A stretch of DNA of 6,460 bases from Pseudomonadota bacterium (GCA_023435545.1 JAEYRQ010000106.1:1-6460); one strand, 5' to 3'; shown: positions 1 to 5,396, counted from the stretch's first letter. A program made the numbers and translations. Notes: a model not told the origin generated them from the letters alone.

Positions 1-89
1 CACGTGTTCCCCCTGCGGAAGCCGTTATCGAGGAATTCAGGACTTCCGTGAATACTACGCGGCTTAAACCTTGGCTGTCGGGGCAACAC

Positions 90-449
90 ATGAGACACGT
101 TATCGCCTGCCTGATACTCGCAACCGCACTCGCCGCGCCGGCCGCGGCGCAGACGGTGCGGGAGGGGACCTACAACGTCTACGGAACCAATCCGGACGGT
201 TCGAGCTACAGCGGCGAGGCGACGATCACGCTCGCCAGCGAGACGACCTGCATCATCGAATGGGTGACCGGCGACACCACGTCGGAGGGCATCTGCATGC
301 TGTTCGACGATACCTTCGCGGCGAGCTACATCCTCGGCGACGACATCGGGCTCGTGGTCTACAGGGTGAAGGGCGACAGCGTGCTCGAGGGGGTGTGGAC
401 GGTCACCGGCCACGACGGCGCCGGCACCGAGATGCTGTCGCTTCGATAG
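90..449 (+). CDS. Small exported beta-rich protein of unknown function
   Basis: A 119-residue protein with a clear Sec signal peptide: short n-region MRH, hydrophobic core at about residues 4-15, and an Ala-rich c-region ending AAA-Q, so cleavage is likely after residue 20. The mature part (about 99 residues) is rich in Gly, Thr, Ser and Val and looks all-beta. It has repeated short strand-like blocks (GTYNVYGTNPDG, SYSGEATIT, GLVVYRV, LEGVWTVTG). It contains only two cysteines, C54 and C69, which could form a disulfide in the periplasm. I know similar unnamed proteins in alphaproteobacteria but no assigned function. The ATG at 90 was preferred for its compact signal peptide and a GGGG stretch upstream. 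A GTG at 48, preceded by AGGA, would add 14 residues and is a real alternative. It stands alone and converges on the racemase-like gene. Expression and export are inferred. Confidence 0.72.
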   Translation: MRHVIACLILATALAAPAAAQTVREGTYNVYGTNPDGSSYSGEATITLASETTCIIEWVTGDTTSEGICMLFDDTFAASYILGDDIGLVVYRVKGDSVLEGVWTVTGHDGAGTEMLSLR

Positions 450-470
450 GGCAGGGCGCGCAGCGCTGCC
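450..470. terminator. Candidate bidirectional stem-loop between convergent genes
   Basis: Directly after the stop codon of the exported-protein gene, GGCAG (450-454) can pair with CTGCC (466-470). The 10-bp palindrome GCAGCGCTGC lies within it at 460-469. It fills most of the 24-bp gap before the end of the convergent racemase-like gene. There is no T-tract on either strand, so intrinsic termination is doubtful; position is the main argument. Confidence 0.3.
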
Positions 471-473
471 GGC

Positions 474-1262
474 TCAGGTCCGCGGCGCCATGAAATCGTC
501 GATCGCGCCTTGCGAGGCGAGACTGTAGATCCCGCCGCGTGATGCCGTCACGCCGGTGATGCGGTGCATGGCGACCGCCATCTCGGCCGCTTTCAGCACG
601 CAGGCGATGCCCTCGAGCACGGCCGCGCCGCCGATGCTGAACGGCTGCAGCTGCGAGAACAGCAGCATGGGCATGCCGCCGGAGGGAATCAGCACGTCGG
701 CTCCGGCCTCGAGGAACGGGGCGACTTCGGCCTCGAACTCGCGCCGGATCTCCTCGCGGGTCTCCTCATGCGTGAGGCCCTTCATGAAGCGGTCGACGTC
801 GGCCTGGATGGCGCGGACGCCGATGACGCGCTCGCGCAGCCCGTAGGCAATGACCTGGGCCTCGTGGATCGGCACGAAGACCGGGTTGATGGTGACCAGT
901 CCGATCTTTCGCCCCATCGTGCAGGCGTGGAGCAGGCATGCCTCGCCCAGCCCGATCACCGGGATGTCGATCGCTCCGCGGCATTCCTGCAGGCCGGGAT
1001 CGGGAAAGTGGCCGATGACGAAGGCGTCGTAGCCCTCCTCCTTCGCCCGCAGCGCGTTGCGGATCGTCTGGTCGGCACCGCGAAACTCGGTGATGGCGTG
1101 GAAATGCCGGTCGGGCGGCGACATGCCGTGAAGGTCCACGGTGGTGCCGGGTGCGGCGAGGCTGGTGAGCCGCGCGCCAAGGCGCTCGAAGTACGGCTTC
1201 TGAGCTTTCTCGTTGATGAAGCTCTGGTACCAGATGCGCACCGGGCGCCCGATCTCGGCCAT
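474..1262 (-). CDS. Asp/Glu/hydantoin racemase-fold protein lacking both usual catalytic cysteines
   Basis: A 262-residue cytosolic protein. Family landmarks are the GHFPDPG loop (residues 84-90), PVIGLGEA (101-108), GRKIGLVT (117-124) and IPSGGMPM (192-199). The order and spacing match hydantoin/allantoin racemases and the wider Asp/Glu racemase superfamily, whose members invert or isomerise substrates with two opposed cysteines. In hydantoin racemases the loops usually read GC-F-x-DPG and LGCAGM; here the positions are H85 and S194. Remaining cysteines (C94, C109, C114, C221) are not at those sites. Racemase activity is therefore uncertain; an isomerase, lyase or binding role is possible. 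The start at 1262 is chosen because a strong Shine-Dalgarno (GGAGG, 5 nt spacing) precedes it; an in-frame ATG at 1298 lies inside the end of SCO. The gene begins 28 bp after SCO and is probably the last gene of that transcript. Fold assignment is confident, substrate unknown. Confidence 0.8.
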   Translation of the reverse strand: MAEIGRPVRIWYQSFINEKAQKPYFERLGARLTSLAAPGTTVDLHGMSPPDRHFHAITEFRGADQTIRNALRAKEEGYDAFVIGHFPDPGLQECRGAIDIPVIGLGEACLLHACTMGRKIGLVTINPVFVPIHEAQVIAYGLRERVIGVRAIQADVDRFMKGLTHEETREEIRREFEAEVAPFLEAGADVLIPSGGMPMLLFSQLQPFSIGGAAVLEGIACVLKAAEMAVAMHRITGVTASRGGIYSLASQGAIDDFMAPRT

Positions 1263-1266
1263 CGCA

Positions 1267-1276
1267 CCCTCCCTCT
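1267..1276 (-). promoter_or_regulatory. Ribosome binding site that fixes the racemase-like start
   Basis: Read on the minus strand this is AGAGGGAGGG. The GGAGG core ends 5 nt before the ATG at 1262. It favours that ATG over the in-frame ATG at 1298, which would overlap the SCO coding end by 8 bp. It lies in the 28-bp spacer after the SCO stop codon, consistent with independent initiation on a shared mRNA. Confidence 0.7.
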
Positions 1277-1290
1277 CGAGTCTCGTTGTC

Positions 1291-1896
1291 TCAGGCACCC
1301 CCGATCAGCCGCTTCAGCTTGCCGAGGGCCATCTCGTCACTCTCGCCATAGGCGATCGTGCCGACGAAGCGACCTGTCGCGTCCATGAGATAGACCGTGG
1401 CGGTATGGTCAAGCGTATAGCCGTCGTCCTGGTCGACCTTGCGGACATAGACCCGGAACGCCTTGGCGATGGCATCGACCTGTTCCTGGCTGCCGGTGAG
1501 CCCGACCATCCGCTCGTCGAACGCCGACATGTAGTCGGCGAGCGTGTCGGGCGTGTCGCGATCCGGGTCGACGCTAACGAAGACGACGTTGAGGCGGTCT
1601 GCGTCGGCGCCGAGGTCGCCGAGCCAGGTGGTCATCTCGTAGAGCGTCGTCGGACAGACGTCCGGGCAGTGGGTGAAGCCGAAGAAGAATGCTGTCGGCT
1701 TACCCAGGAAGTCCTGCTCGGTCACCGTCGCGCCGGTCGTGTCGACCAGCGTGAACGGGCCGCCGACGGAGGCGATGCCGCTTCCGTCGCCGGTGCCGAG
1801 CAGGCTGTCGCGGAACTGGCCCGACAGTAGCAGGAACAGGGTGGCCACCGCGACCAGCAGCACGGCGAGCCAGGCGGTCCAGCGTACGACCTTCAT
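1291..1896 (-). CDS. SCO1/SenC family copper-binding protein
   Basis: A 201-residue membrane-anchored, periplasm-facing protein. An N-terminal hydrophobic helix (about residues 7-24) follows a short basic stretch, and a thioredoxin-like domain fills residues about 45-200. The copper-binding CPDVCP motif has C77 and C81, and the distal ligand is H164 in the DHTATVYLMD segment. GFTHCP, VSVDPDRDTPD and the LTG segment are further family landmarks. SCO proteins bind copper through the CxxxC pair and the His, and help load or reduce the CuA site of cytochrome c oxidase subunit II; some act in redox homeostasis. Length and motifs are intact. A very good Shine-Dalgarno (GAGGAGG at 1904-1910, 7 nt spacing) lies in the 19-bp gap after the PCu(A)C stop. 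Pairing with PCu(A)C just upstream supports a role in oxidase copper delivery. The family call is seen; the specific oxidase served is not visible. Confidence 0.95.
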   Translation of the reverse strand: MKVVRWTAWLAVLLVAVATLFLLLSGQFRDSLLGTGDGSGIASVGGPFTLVDTTGATVTEQDFLGKPTAFFFGFTHCPDVCPTTLYEMTTWLGDLGADADRLNVVFVSVDPDRDTPDTLADYMSAFDERMVGLTGSQEQVDAIAKAFRVYVRKVDQDDGYTLDHTATVYLMDATGRFVGTIAYGESDEMALGKLKRLIGGA

Positions 1897-1915
1897 CGCG
1901 GCGCCTCCTCAGGTG

Positions 1916-2386
1916 TCAGTGCGTGTGGGCCGGAGCCTGCTTCTCTCCGACGCCGGCGGCCTTGAACGTGACCTCGATCTCGCCGGCCTTCTCGAAGACG
2001 AGAGTCGCCGGGACATCTTCGCCTTCCTTGAAGCCCTCGGTCACGTCCATGAACATGACGTGATAGCCGCCGGGCTTCAATTCGACGGTTTCGCCGGGCG
2101 CGATCGCGAGGCCGTCTTGCAATTCGCGCATCTTCATGACGCCCTCCTGCATCGTCATCTCGTGGATCTCGCCGCGGGCGGCGCGGGGCGTGGTGAGGCC
2201 GACAAGGCGATCGGCCTCGCTGCCGGCATTGGTGATGACCATGAAGCCGCCGCCGACCTTTGCGCCCGGCGGCATCGCCCGGGTCCAGGGGTGGTCGATC
2301 TCTTTGGCGCCGAGCTTGTAGTCGTGGGCCAAGGCCGCCGACCCGATGGTCACGGCGAGCGTGGCGGCGAGGATTGCGATACGCAT
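1916..2386 (-). CDS. Periplasmic copper chaperone PCu(A)C
   Basis: A 156-residue exported protein. Its signal peptide (MRIAILAATLAVTIGSAALA, about 20 residues) probably is cleaved before HDYKLG. The mature domain is a PCu(A)C cupredoxin-like fold. It shows the characteristic copper(I) ligand set: H75 (with M77 nearby), M86 ten residues further, then H109 and M111 in GGYHVMF. IDHPWTRAMPPGA near the mature N-terminus and VELKPGGYHVM are family landmarks. The protein ends in a short His-containing tail (APAHTH) that may add metal affinity. The family passes copper to SCO and to the CuA site of cytochrome oxidase subunit II. The start at 2386 is chosen because the signal peptide begins there and AGGGA (2394-2398) lies 7 nt upstream; the frame stays open further upstream but runs into the preceding gene. 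It follows the DUF2946-like gene by 73 bp and precedes SCO by 19 bp. Confidence 0.95.
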   Translation of the reverse strand: MRIAILAATLAVTIGSAALAHDYKLGAKEIDHPWTRAMPPGAKVGGGFMVITNAGSEADRLVGLTTPRAARGEIHEMTMQEGVMKMRELQDGLAIAPGETVELKPGGYHVMFMDVTEGFKEGEDVPATLVFEKAGEIEVTFKAAGVGEKQAPAHTH

Positions 2387-2408
2387 GGGATGGTCCCTGT
2401 AGCCTGAA

Positions 2409-2451
2409 GCGGACGGCAGTCCGCAATCTGAAATGGTGCCGGAGGTCCGGC
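2409..2451. repeat. Two consecutive inverted repeats between the DUF2946-like and PCu(A)C genes
   Basis: GCGGAC (2409-2414) and GTCCGC (2419-2424) form a perfect 6-bp stem with a 4-nt loop. GCCGGA (2438-2443) and TCCGGC (2446-2451) form a second 6-bp repeat with only 2 nt between the arms, so an RNA hairpin would open one pair. On the minus-strand transcript both lie in the 73-nt untranslated gap upstream of the PCu(A)C ribosome site. Neither is followed by a T-tract. They could be processing, stability or attenuation elements. Confidence 0.45.
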
Positions 2452-2459
2452 GCGCGTGT

Positions 2460-2861
2460 TCAGACAGGCTGTGCGGGTGGTGCCCGTATCCCGCCCGGAC
2501 CGTGCCGGCCGCCGGCAATTGCCAGCTGATCCGTCGGGAGCAACCCTTCGCGGCTGCCACTTGCCCGGGCGGCAAGGACCCACGGGCCGGCATCGGTGAG
2601 CACCACTGGCGCATGATGGTGGGCGCAGACCATGCAGCAGGGCAGCTCGTGTCCCGCCGTCGCAGGATCGTCGGCGGCGACGCGCTGAAAGCCCTCGTCG
2701 GTGCAGATGATGACGGTGCCGTCGGCGAGCCGGGTGGTGCCAGCAGGAGGATGCAGGCCGACGAGCGCGAACAGGCTCGGCAGCATGAGCGCGAGCATCG
2801 CCAACACCGCCAGCGGGCGGCGTTCGCGGATGATCGAGCCTATGGCGCCACGCGACAACAC
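2460..2861 (-). CDS. DUF2946-type membrane protein with CCxxC/HHH cluster, copper-associated
   Basis: About 133 residues if read from the GTG at 2861. A basic N-terminus (RERRP) precedes one transmembrane or signal-anchor helix at about residues 15-36. Then follow a strand with VIICTDEG (C53), the segment GHELPCCMVCAHHHA (H71, C75, C76, C79, H81-H83), and a low-complexity tail ending IRAPPAQPV. The layout of an N-terminal hydrophobic helix, an early VxxCTxxG, a central Cys/His cluster and a terminal R-x-PP matches the DUF2946 family, often found beside copper-related genes in proteobacteria. The Cys/His cluster suggests metal binding; this is inferred. No ATG is available near the domain start. 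GTG at 2861 (weak AGAG upstream), GTG at 2870 and TTG at 2858 are all possible, so the exact N-terminus is uncertain. Codon-level hydrophobicity and motif conservation, not start-site quality, support the gene. It is the likely first gene of the copper run. Confidence 0.75.
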   Translation of the reverse strand: MLSRGAIGSIIRERRPLAVLAMLALMLPSLFALVGLHPPAGTTRLADGTVIICTDEGFQRVAADDPATAGHELPCCMVCAHHHAPVVLTDAGPWVLAARASGSREGLLPTDQLAIAGGRHGPGGIRAPPAQPV

Positions 2862-3020
2862 GGTCCGCACTCTAGTACGGGCGAGGCCGGAATGGGAGGG
2901 ACACCTTGGCGCAGGGAAGGCTGCGGTGCTTGGGGGCACCGCTTCAGGCATTGCTCCCGTGCACCGTCGCCGCTTGCGATATCTCCGCCGGGACGCCAAT
3001 CTCACGGTCGAGAGGAAGAT

Positions 3021-3040
3021 GCGGCGGCCGCAACCGCCGC
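3021..3040 (+). promoter_or_regulatory. Leader hairpin just upstream of the dehydrogenase ribosome site
   Basis: GCGGCGG (3021-3027) and CCGCCGC (3034-3040) form a perfect 7-bp GC-only stem with the 6-nt loop CCGCAA. The stem ends 3 nt before the GGGGAGG ribosome site. A leader transcript containing it could modulate ribosome access. The local GC content makes chance pairing plausible. The left arm overlaps a GCGGCCGC palindrome (3024-3031). Confidence 0.4.
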
Positions 3041-3043
3041 TGC

Positions 3044-3050
3044 GGGGAGG
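3044..3050 (+). promoter_or_regulatory. Ribosome binding site that fixes the dehydrogenase start
   Basis: GGGGAGG ends 7 nt before the ATG at 3058, an ideal position. The same frame is open back to about 2701, but the upstream part lies antisense to the DUF2946-like gene and in the divergent spacer, so this site sets the real N-terminus. Confidence 0.8.
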
Positions 3051-3057
3051 ATGCGGC

Positions 3058-4212
3058 ATGGACGAAATTCGCGTGGCCACGTTCGCGGGGCCGGGGGAAC
3101 CACCGATCATCCGCACGGTGGCGCGACCGCAGGTGCCGCCGAAGGGCGCGCTGATCCGGATCGGCGCCTGCGGCGTCTGCGGCACCGACCAGCACATTCT
3201 CAAGGGCCACTGGCCGAAGCCGCTGCCCTGGCCGTTCACGCTCGGGCACGAGCTCGCCGGTGAGATCGTCGAGATCGGCGACGAACTCACCGAAGACTTC
3301 ATGGGCAAGCCGCTCAAGGTCGGCTCGCGGGTGATGCTGCCGCCGCTGATGCCCTGCGGCTCGTGCTACTACTGCGTTCACTATCCCGAGACGGCCAACA
3401 AGTGCCTGACGCCGGTCTACTACGGGCGCTACCTCGGCTTCGACAAGCCACCACATCTGTGGGGCGGCTGGGCGGAGGCGGTCTATGTCGATCTCGGCGA
3501 ACTGCCCGGCACCAAGATCTACAAGCTGCCCGACGACATGCCCTATCTGCTCGGCTCGCTGTCGGAGCCGCTGACCTCCTGCATTCGTGCCTTCTCCCGC
3601 GCCCAGCGGATCGGTGCCTTCCCGTGGGGAGCGACGGTCGTCATCCAGGGGACGGGGCCGATCGGCATCCTCGCCATCGCCGCCGCGCTGGAAATGGGCG
3701 CCGGCCGGGTGATCGCGGTCGGTGCACCGGAGGACCCGCGCCTCAGGCTCGCGCGCGAATTCGGCGCCGAGGCCACTGTCAACATCGAGGAGGCGAAGAC
3801 GGCCGCCGAGCGCATCGCGGCGGTGCGCGACATCGTCGGCGGCTTCGGGGCGGATCTGGTCATGGACTGTTCCGGCCACCCGACTGCGGGTCCGGAGGGC
3901 ATCGAGTTCCTGCGCGACGGCGGCACCTATGTCGAGATGGGGCAGTTCACCGACGCCGGGTCCATCGAAACCAACTGGCACCGCATCTGTACCAAGGATC
4001 TCAACGTACTGGGATCCTGGGCCTTTACCGCCAACGACCTCGCCCTCGGCGTCGCCATGCTCGACAAGGCGCGCGACCGCTATCCCTGGCGCAAGATGCA
4101 GACGCTCTATCCATTCGACGAGGACGGCGTCACCCGGGCAGTAGCCGACGCGATGGCCATGCGGACGGTCAAGTCGACGATCATCCCCAACCCGGACCTG
4201 GCGGAAGCATGA
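3058..4212 (+). CDS. Zinc-dependent medium-chain (alcohol dehydrogenase-like) dehydrogenase
   Basis: A 384-residue cytosolic MDR-superfamily oxidoreductase. The N-terminal GroES-like domain carries catalytic-zinc residues C41 (GVCGTDQH), H64 and E65 (LGHELAGEI), with E170 (SEPL) as the likely further ligand. The structural-zinc lobe has C100, C103, C106 and C116. The Rossmann domain begins near residue 193 with GTGPIG (198-203). The position after the second strand, normally an acidic residue gripping NAD ribose, reads VGAPEDP, so G222 replaces it and D/E follow slightly later; cofactor preference is unclear. Such enzymes oxidise secondary alcohols, polyols, sugars or threonine-like substrates. 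The sequence resembles threonine/sorbitol dehydrogenase-like MDRs (TM0436-like group) but the substrate is not readable. The stop overlaps the next gene's start in an ATGA, implying translational coupling. A strong ribosome site 7 nt upstream supports the start. Confidence 0.92.
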   Translation: MDEIRVATFAGPGEPPIIRTVARPQVPPKGALIRIGACGVCGTDQHILKGHWPKPLPWPFTLGHELAGEIVEIGDELTEDFMGKPLKVGSRVMLPPLMPCGSCYYCVHYPETANKCLTPVYYGRYLGFDKPPHLWGGWAEAVYVDLGELPGTKIYKLPDDMPYLLGSLSEPLTSCIRAFSRAQRIGAFPWGATVVIQGTGPIGILAIAAALEMGAGRVIAVGAPEDPRLRLAREFGAEATVNIEEAKTAAERIAAVRDIVGGFGADLVMDCSGHPTAGPEGIEFLRDGGTYVEMGQFTDAGSIETNWHRICTKDLNVLGSWAFTANDLALGVAMLDKARDRYPWRKMQTLYPFDEDGVTRAVADAMAMRTVKSTIIPNPDLAEA

Positions 4213-4970
4213 TGGCACATGGACCCGAGCCGGTCCGGATCGCAATGTGGTCCGGACCGCGCAACATCTCGACCGCGATGATGCGTTCGTTCGGCAACCG
4301 GCCGGACACGCATGTCGTCGACGAGCCGTTCTATGCGGCCTATCTGGAGATGACCGGCATCGACCATCCGATGCGCGGCGAGGTGATCGCGGCCGGCGAG
4401 ACCGACTGGCGCAAGGTGGTCGAGGCGCTCACCGGCCCGCTTCCCGAGGGGCGGCACGTGCTCTACCAGAAGCACATGACCCACCACATGCTGCCGGAGA
4501 TAGGCACCGACTGGATCGACGGGATGGCGAACGCCTTCCTGATCCGCCGGCCGGAAAACGTGCTCGCCTCCTATGTGCGCAAGCGCGAGGCGGTGAACTT
4601 CGACGATATCGGCTTCCAGCGCCAGGGCGAACTGTTCGACCGGGTGGCCGATGCGCTCGGCGAGGCGCCGCCGGTGGTCGACGCCTACGATGTCCTGTCC
4701 GATCCGCGTGGGGTCCTGTCAATGCTGTGCGAGCGCCTCGGCGTGCCATTCAGTGAGACGATGCTCGCCTGGCAGCGGGGATTCCGGACGACGGACGGCG
4801 TCTGGGGCGCGCACTGGTACGAGGCGGTCGCCGCCTCGACCGGCTTCACGCCCCCCGGCCCGGAGGTCGCCGAGCTGCCGCCGCATCTGCTGCCCATCGC
4901 CGAGAAGGCGCAGCCGATCTACGAGCGGCTGGCGCGGTATCGCATCAGGGGACGCGAAGCGGCGGCCTGA
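4209..4970 (+). CDS. Sulfotransferase-like P-loop protein
   Basis: A 253-residue cytosolic protein with the layout of PAPS-dependent sulfotransferases. A 5'-phosphosulfate-binding-like loop follows the first strand: MWSGPRNISTAMMRSF (residues 13-28). D38-E39-P40-F41 comes after the first helix-strand unit. The 3'-phosphate-binding-like segment is FLIRRPENVLASY (residues 110-122) with R113/R114 and S121. YQKHMTHHM (86-94) is a His-rich stretch between them that might shape the active site. Bacterial proteins of this group are usually annotated only as sulfotransferase family; sulfonate acceptor and even sulfotransfer activity are unproven. The loop has Arg (R18) where classical cytosolic sulfotransferases carry Lys. 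The ATG at 4209 overlaps the dehydrogenase stop; a second ATG follows at 4212 and either could start translation. No separate strong ribosome site is seen, consistent with coupling. It ends 12 bp from convergent fliJ. Confidence 0.82.
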   Translation: MMAHGPEPVRIAMWSGPRNISTAMMRSFGNRPDTHVVDEPFYAAYLEMTGIDHPMRGEVIAAGETDWRKVVEALTGPLPEGRHVLYQKHMTHHMLPEIGTDWIDGMANAFLIRRPENVLASYVRKREAVNFDDIGFQRQGELFDRVADALGEAPPVVDAYDVLSDPRGVLSMLCERLGVPFSETMLAWQRGFRTTDGVWGAHWYEAVAASTGFTPPGPEVAELPPHLLPIAEKAQPIYERLARYRIRGREAAA

Positions 4971-5013
4971 GATCGGCGACGCTCACGCACCGCGCATGTG
5001 CAGCGTCAGGCCG
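4963..5013. terminator. Candidate stem-loop at the junction of convergent transcripts
   Basis: CGGCCTGA (4963-4970, including the sulfotransferase-like stop codon) is a perfect inverted repeat of TCAGGCCG (5006-5013). Nested inside, GACGCT (4978-4983) pairs with AGCGTC (5002-5007) and GCAC (4987-4990) with GTGC (4998-5001), closing a 7-nt loop. The outer and inner arms share two bases at 5006-5007. The structure spans the 12-bp gap and the last codons of fliJ. No T-tract follows, so it may terminate or merely protect 3' ends; low certainty. Confidence 0.35.
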
Positions 5014-5396
5014 ATCGCGTCCATCTCGGACTGGGACCGCTTGATCTCGGCGTGGCGGTCGCGCTCCTGGTTGCGCTCCTCCAGCAGTTCGACCTTCTTC
5101 AGCTCCTGGAACGCCTCGGCCAGCGCGTCGCGCGCGTCGTCTAGCTGCTGCTGGAGACCCATCACCGAGCCGCGAAGGTTGTCGCGGCGCTGCATCGCGG
5201 CCTTTGCGAAGGTTGGGTAGGCGAAGTGCCCGATGTCGGTGATTCCGACCCGGCGCTCCTCCTCGGCGATCTGCCGGTCAAGCTCGTCGGCCATGCGCTG
5301 GAAATCGGCGACCATCGTTTCGATCTGGGTCACCTGGCGGCGCTTCTCGTCAACTTGGAACCGCTTGAGGCGGATGAGGTTCTCTCGCGATTTCAT
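4983..5396 (-). CDS. fliJ: FliJ, flagellar export apparatus coiled-coil protein
   Basis: A 137-residue, highly charged, almost wholly helical protein. It starts [22 protein letters not shown] and continues with heptad-like helices at about residues 1-50 and 62-125, joined near the GHFAYP hinge (residues 57-62). This two-helix antiparallel coiled coil is the FliJ form. FliJ sits in the FliI hexamer like the gamma subunit of F1-ATPase, and links the ATPase to the export gate FlhA at the cytoplasmic face of the flagellar base. The sequence style resembles FliJ of Hyphomicrobiales. The start codon overlaps the fliI stop in an ATGA, with GGGAG about 9 nt upstream inside fliI, indicating coupled translation. 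Length is normal for the family. It appears to be the last flagellar gene on this strand here, since the next genes are convergent. Confidence 0.9.
   Translation of the reverse strand: MKSRENLIRLKRFQVDEKRRQVTQIETMVADFQRMADELDRQIAEEERRVGITDIGHFAYPTFAKAAMQRRDNLRGSVMGLQQQLDDARDALAEAFQELKKVELLEERNQERDRHAEIKRSQSEMDAIGLTLHMRGA

Larger units (their letters stand above)
2862..3057. promoter_or_regulatory. Divergent intergenic region between copper run and dehydrogenase pair
   Basis: This 196-bp spacer must hold promoters for both directions, but I cannot assign a convincing -35/-10 pair on either strand. It holds three notable elements. An imperfect dyad CCTT-N9-AAGG lies at 2904-2920. A perfect 7-bp inverted repeat follows: GCGGTGC (2923-2929) and GCACCGC (2936-2942), 6-nt loop. 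A second 7-bp hairpin lies close to the dehydrogenase ribosome site. Frames crossing the spacer show no recognisable protein. Confidence 0.5.

Noticed and set aside
564..1388. 274-codon plus-strand open frame opposite the racemase-like gene
   Set aside because: It mirrors the racemase-like codons on the other strand and has His/Asp/Gly-rich shadow composition. No family motif or ribosome site was seen.
1673..2407. Plus-strand open frame opposite SCO and PCu(A)C
   Set aside because: It spans two well-supported genes and their spacer on the opposite strand; its composition is that of a shadow frame.
2387..2614. In-frame upstream extension of PCu(A)C to 2614
   Set aside because: It would overlap the DUF2946-like coding region and bury the signal peptide. 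A good ribosome site and signal sequence set the start at 2386.
2868..2880. TACTAG-like element as a -10 box for the copper run
   Set aside because: It matches the consensus poorly, lies only about 10 nt from the likely start codon, and has no -35 at suitable spacing.
2862..3317. In-frame upstream extension of the DUF2946-like protein to an ATG at 3317
   Set aside because: The added 152 residues run antisense to the dehydrogenase start and across the divergent spacer, and show Ser/Arg/Pro-rich shadow composition without homology signals.
2944..4245. 433-codon open frame antisense to the dehydrogenase
   Set aside because: It is rich in Arg, Asp, Gly and Val in the pattern expected of an antisense shadow at high GC, has no domain, and covers a gene with intact catalytic motifs.
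3363..4970. Long open plus-strand frame that would extend the sulfotransferase-like protein upstream through the dehydrogenase gene (535 codons)
   Set aside because: The part before 4209 lies out of frame inside a clearly recognisable dehydrogenase and translates to Arg-rich sequence without motifs. GC-rich codon bias keeps such frames open.
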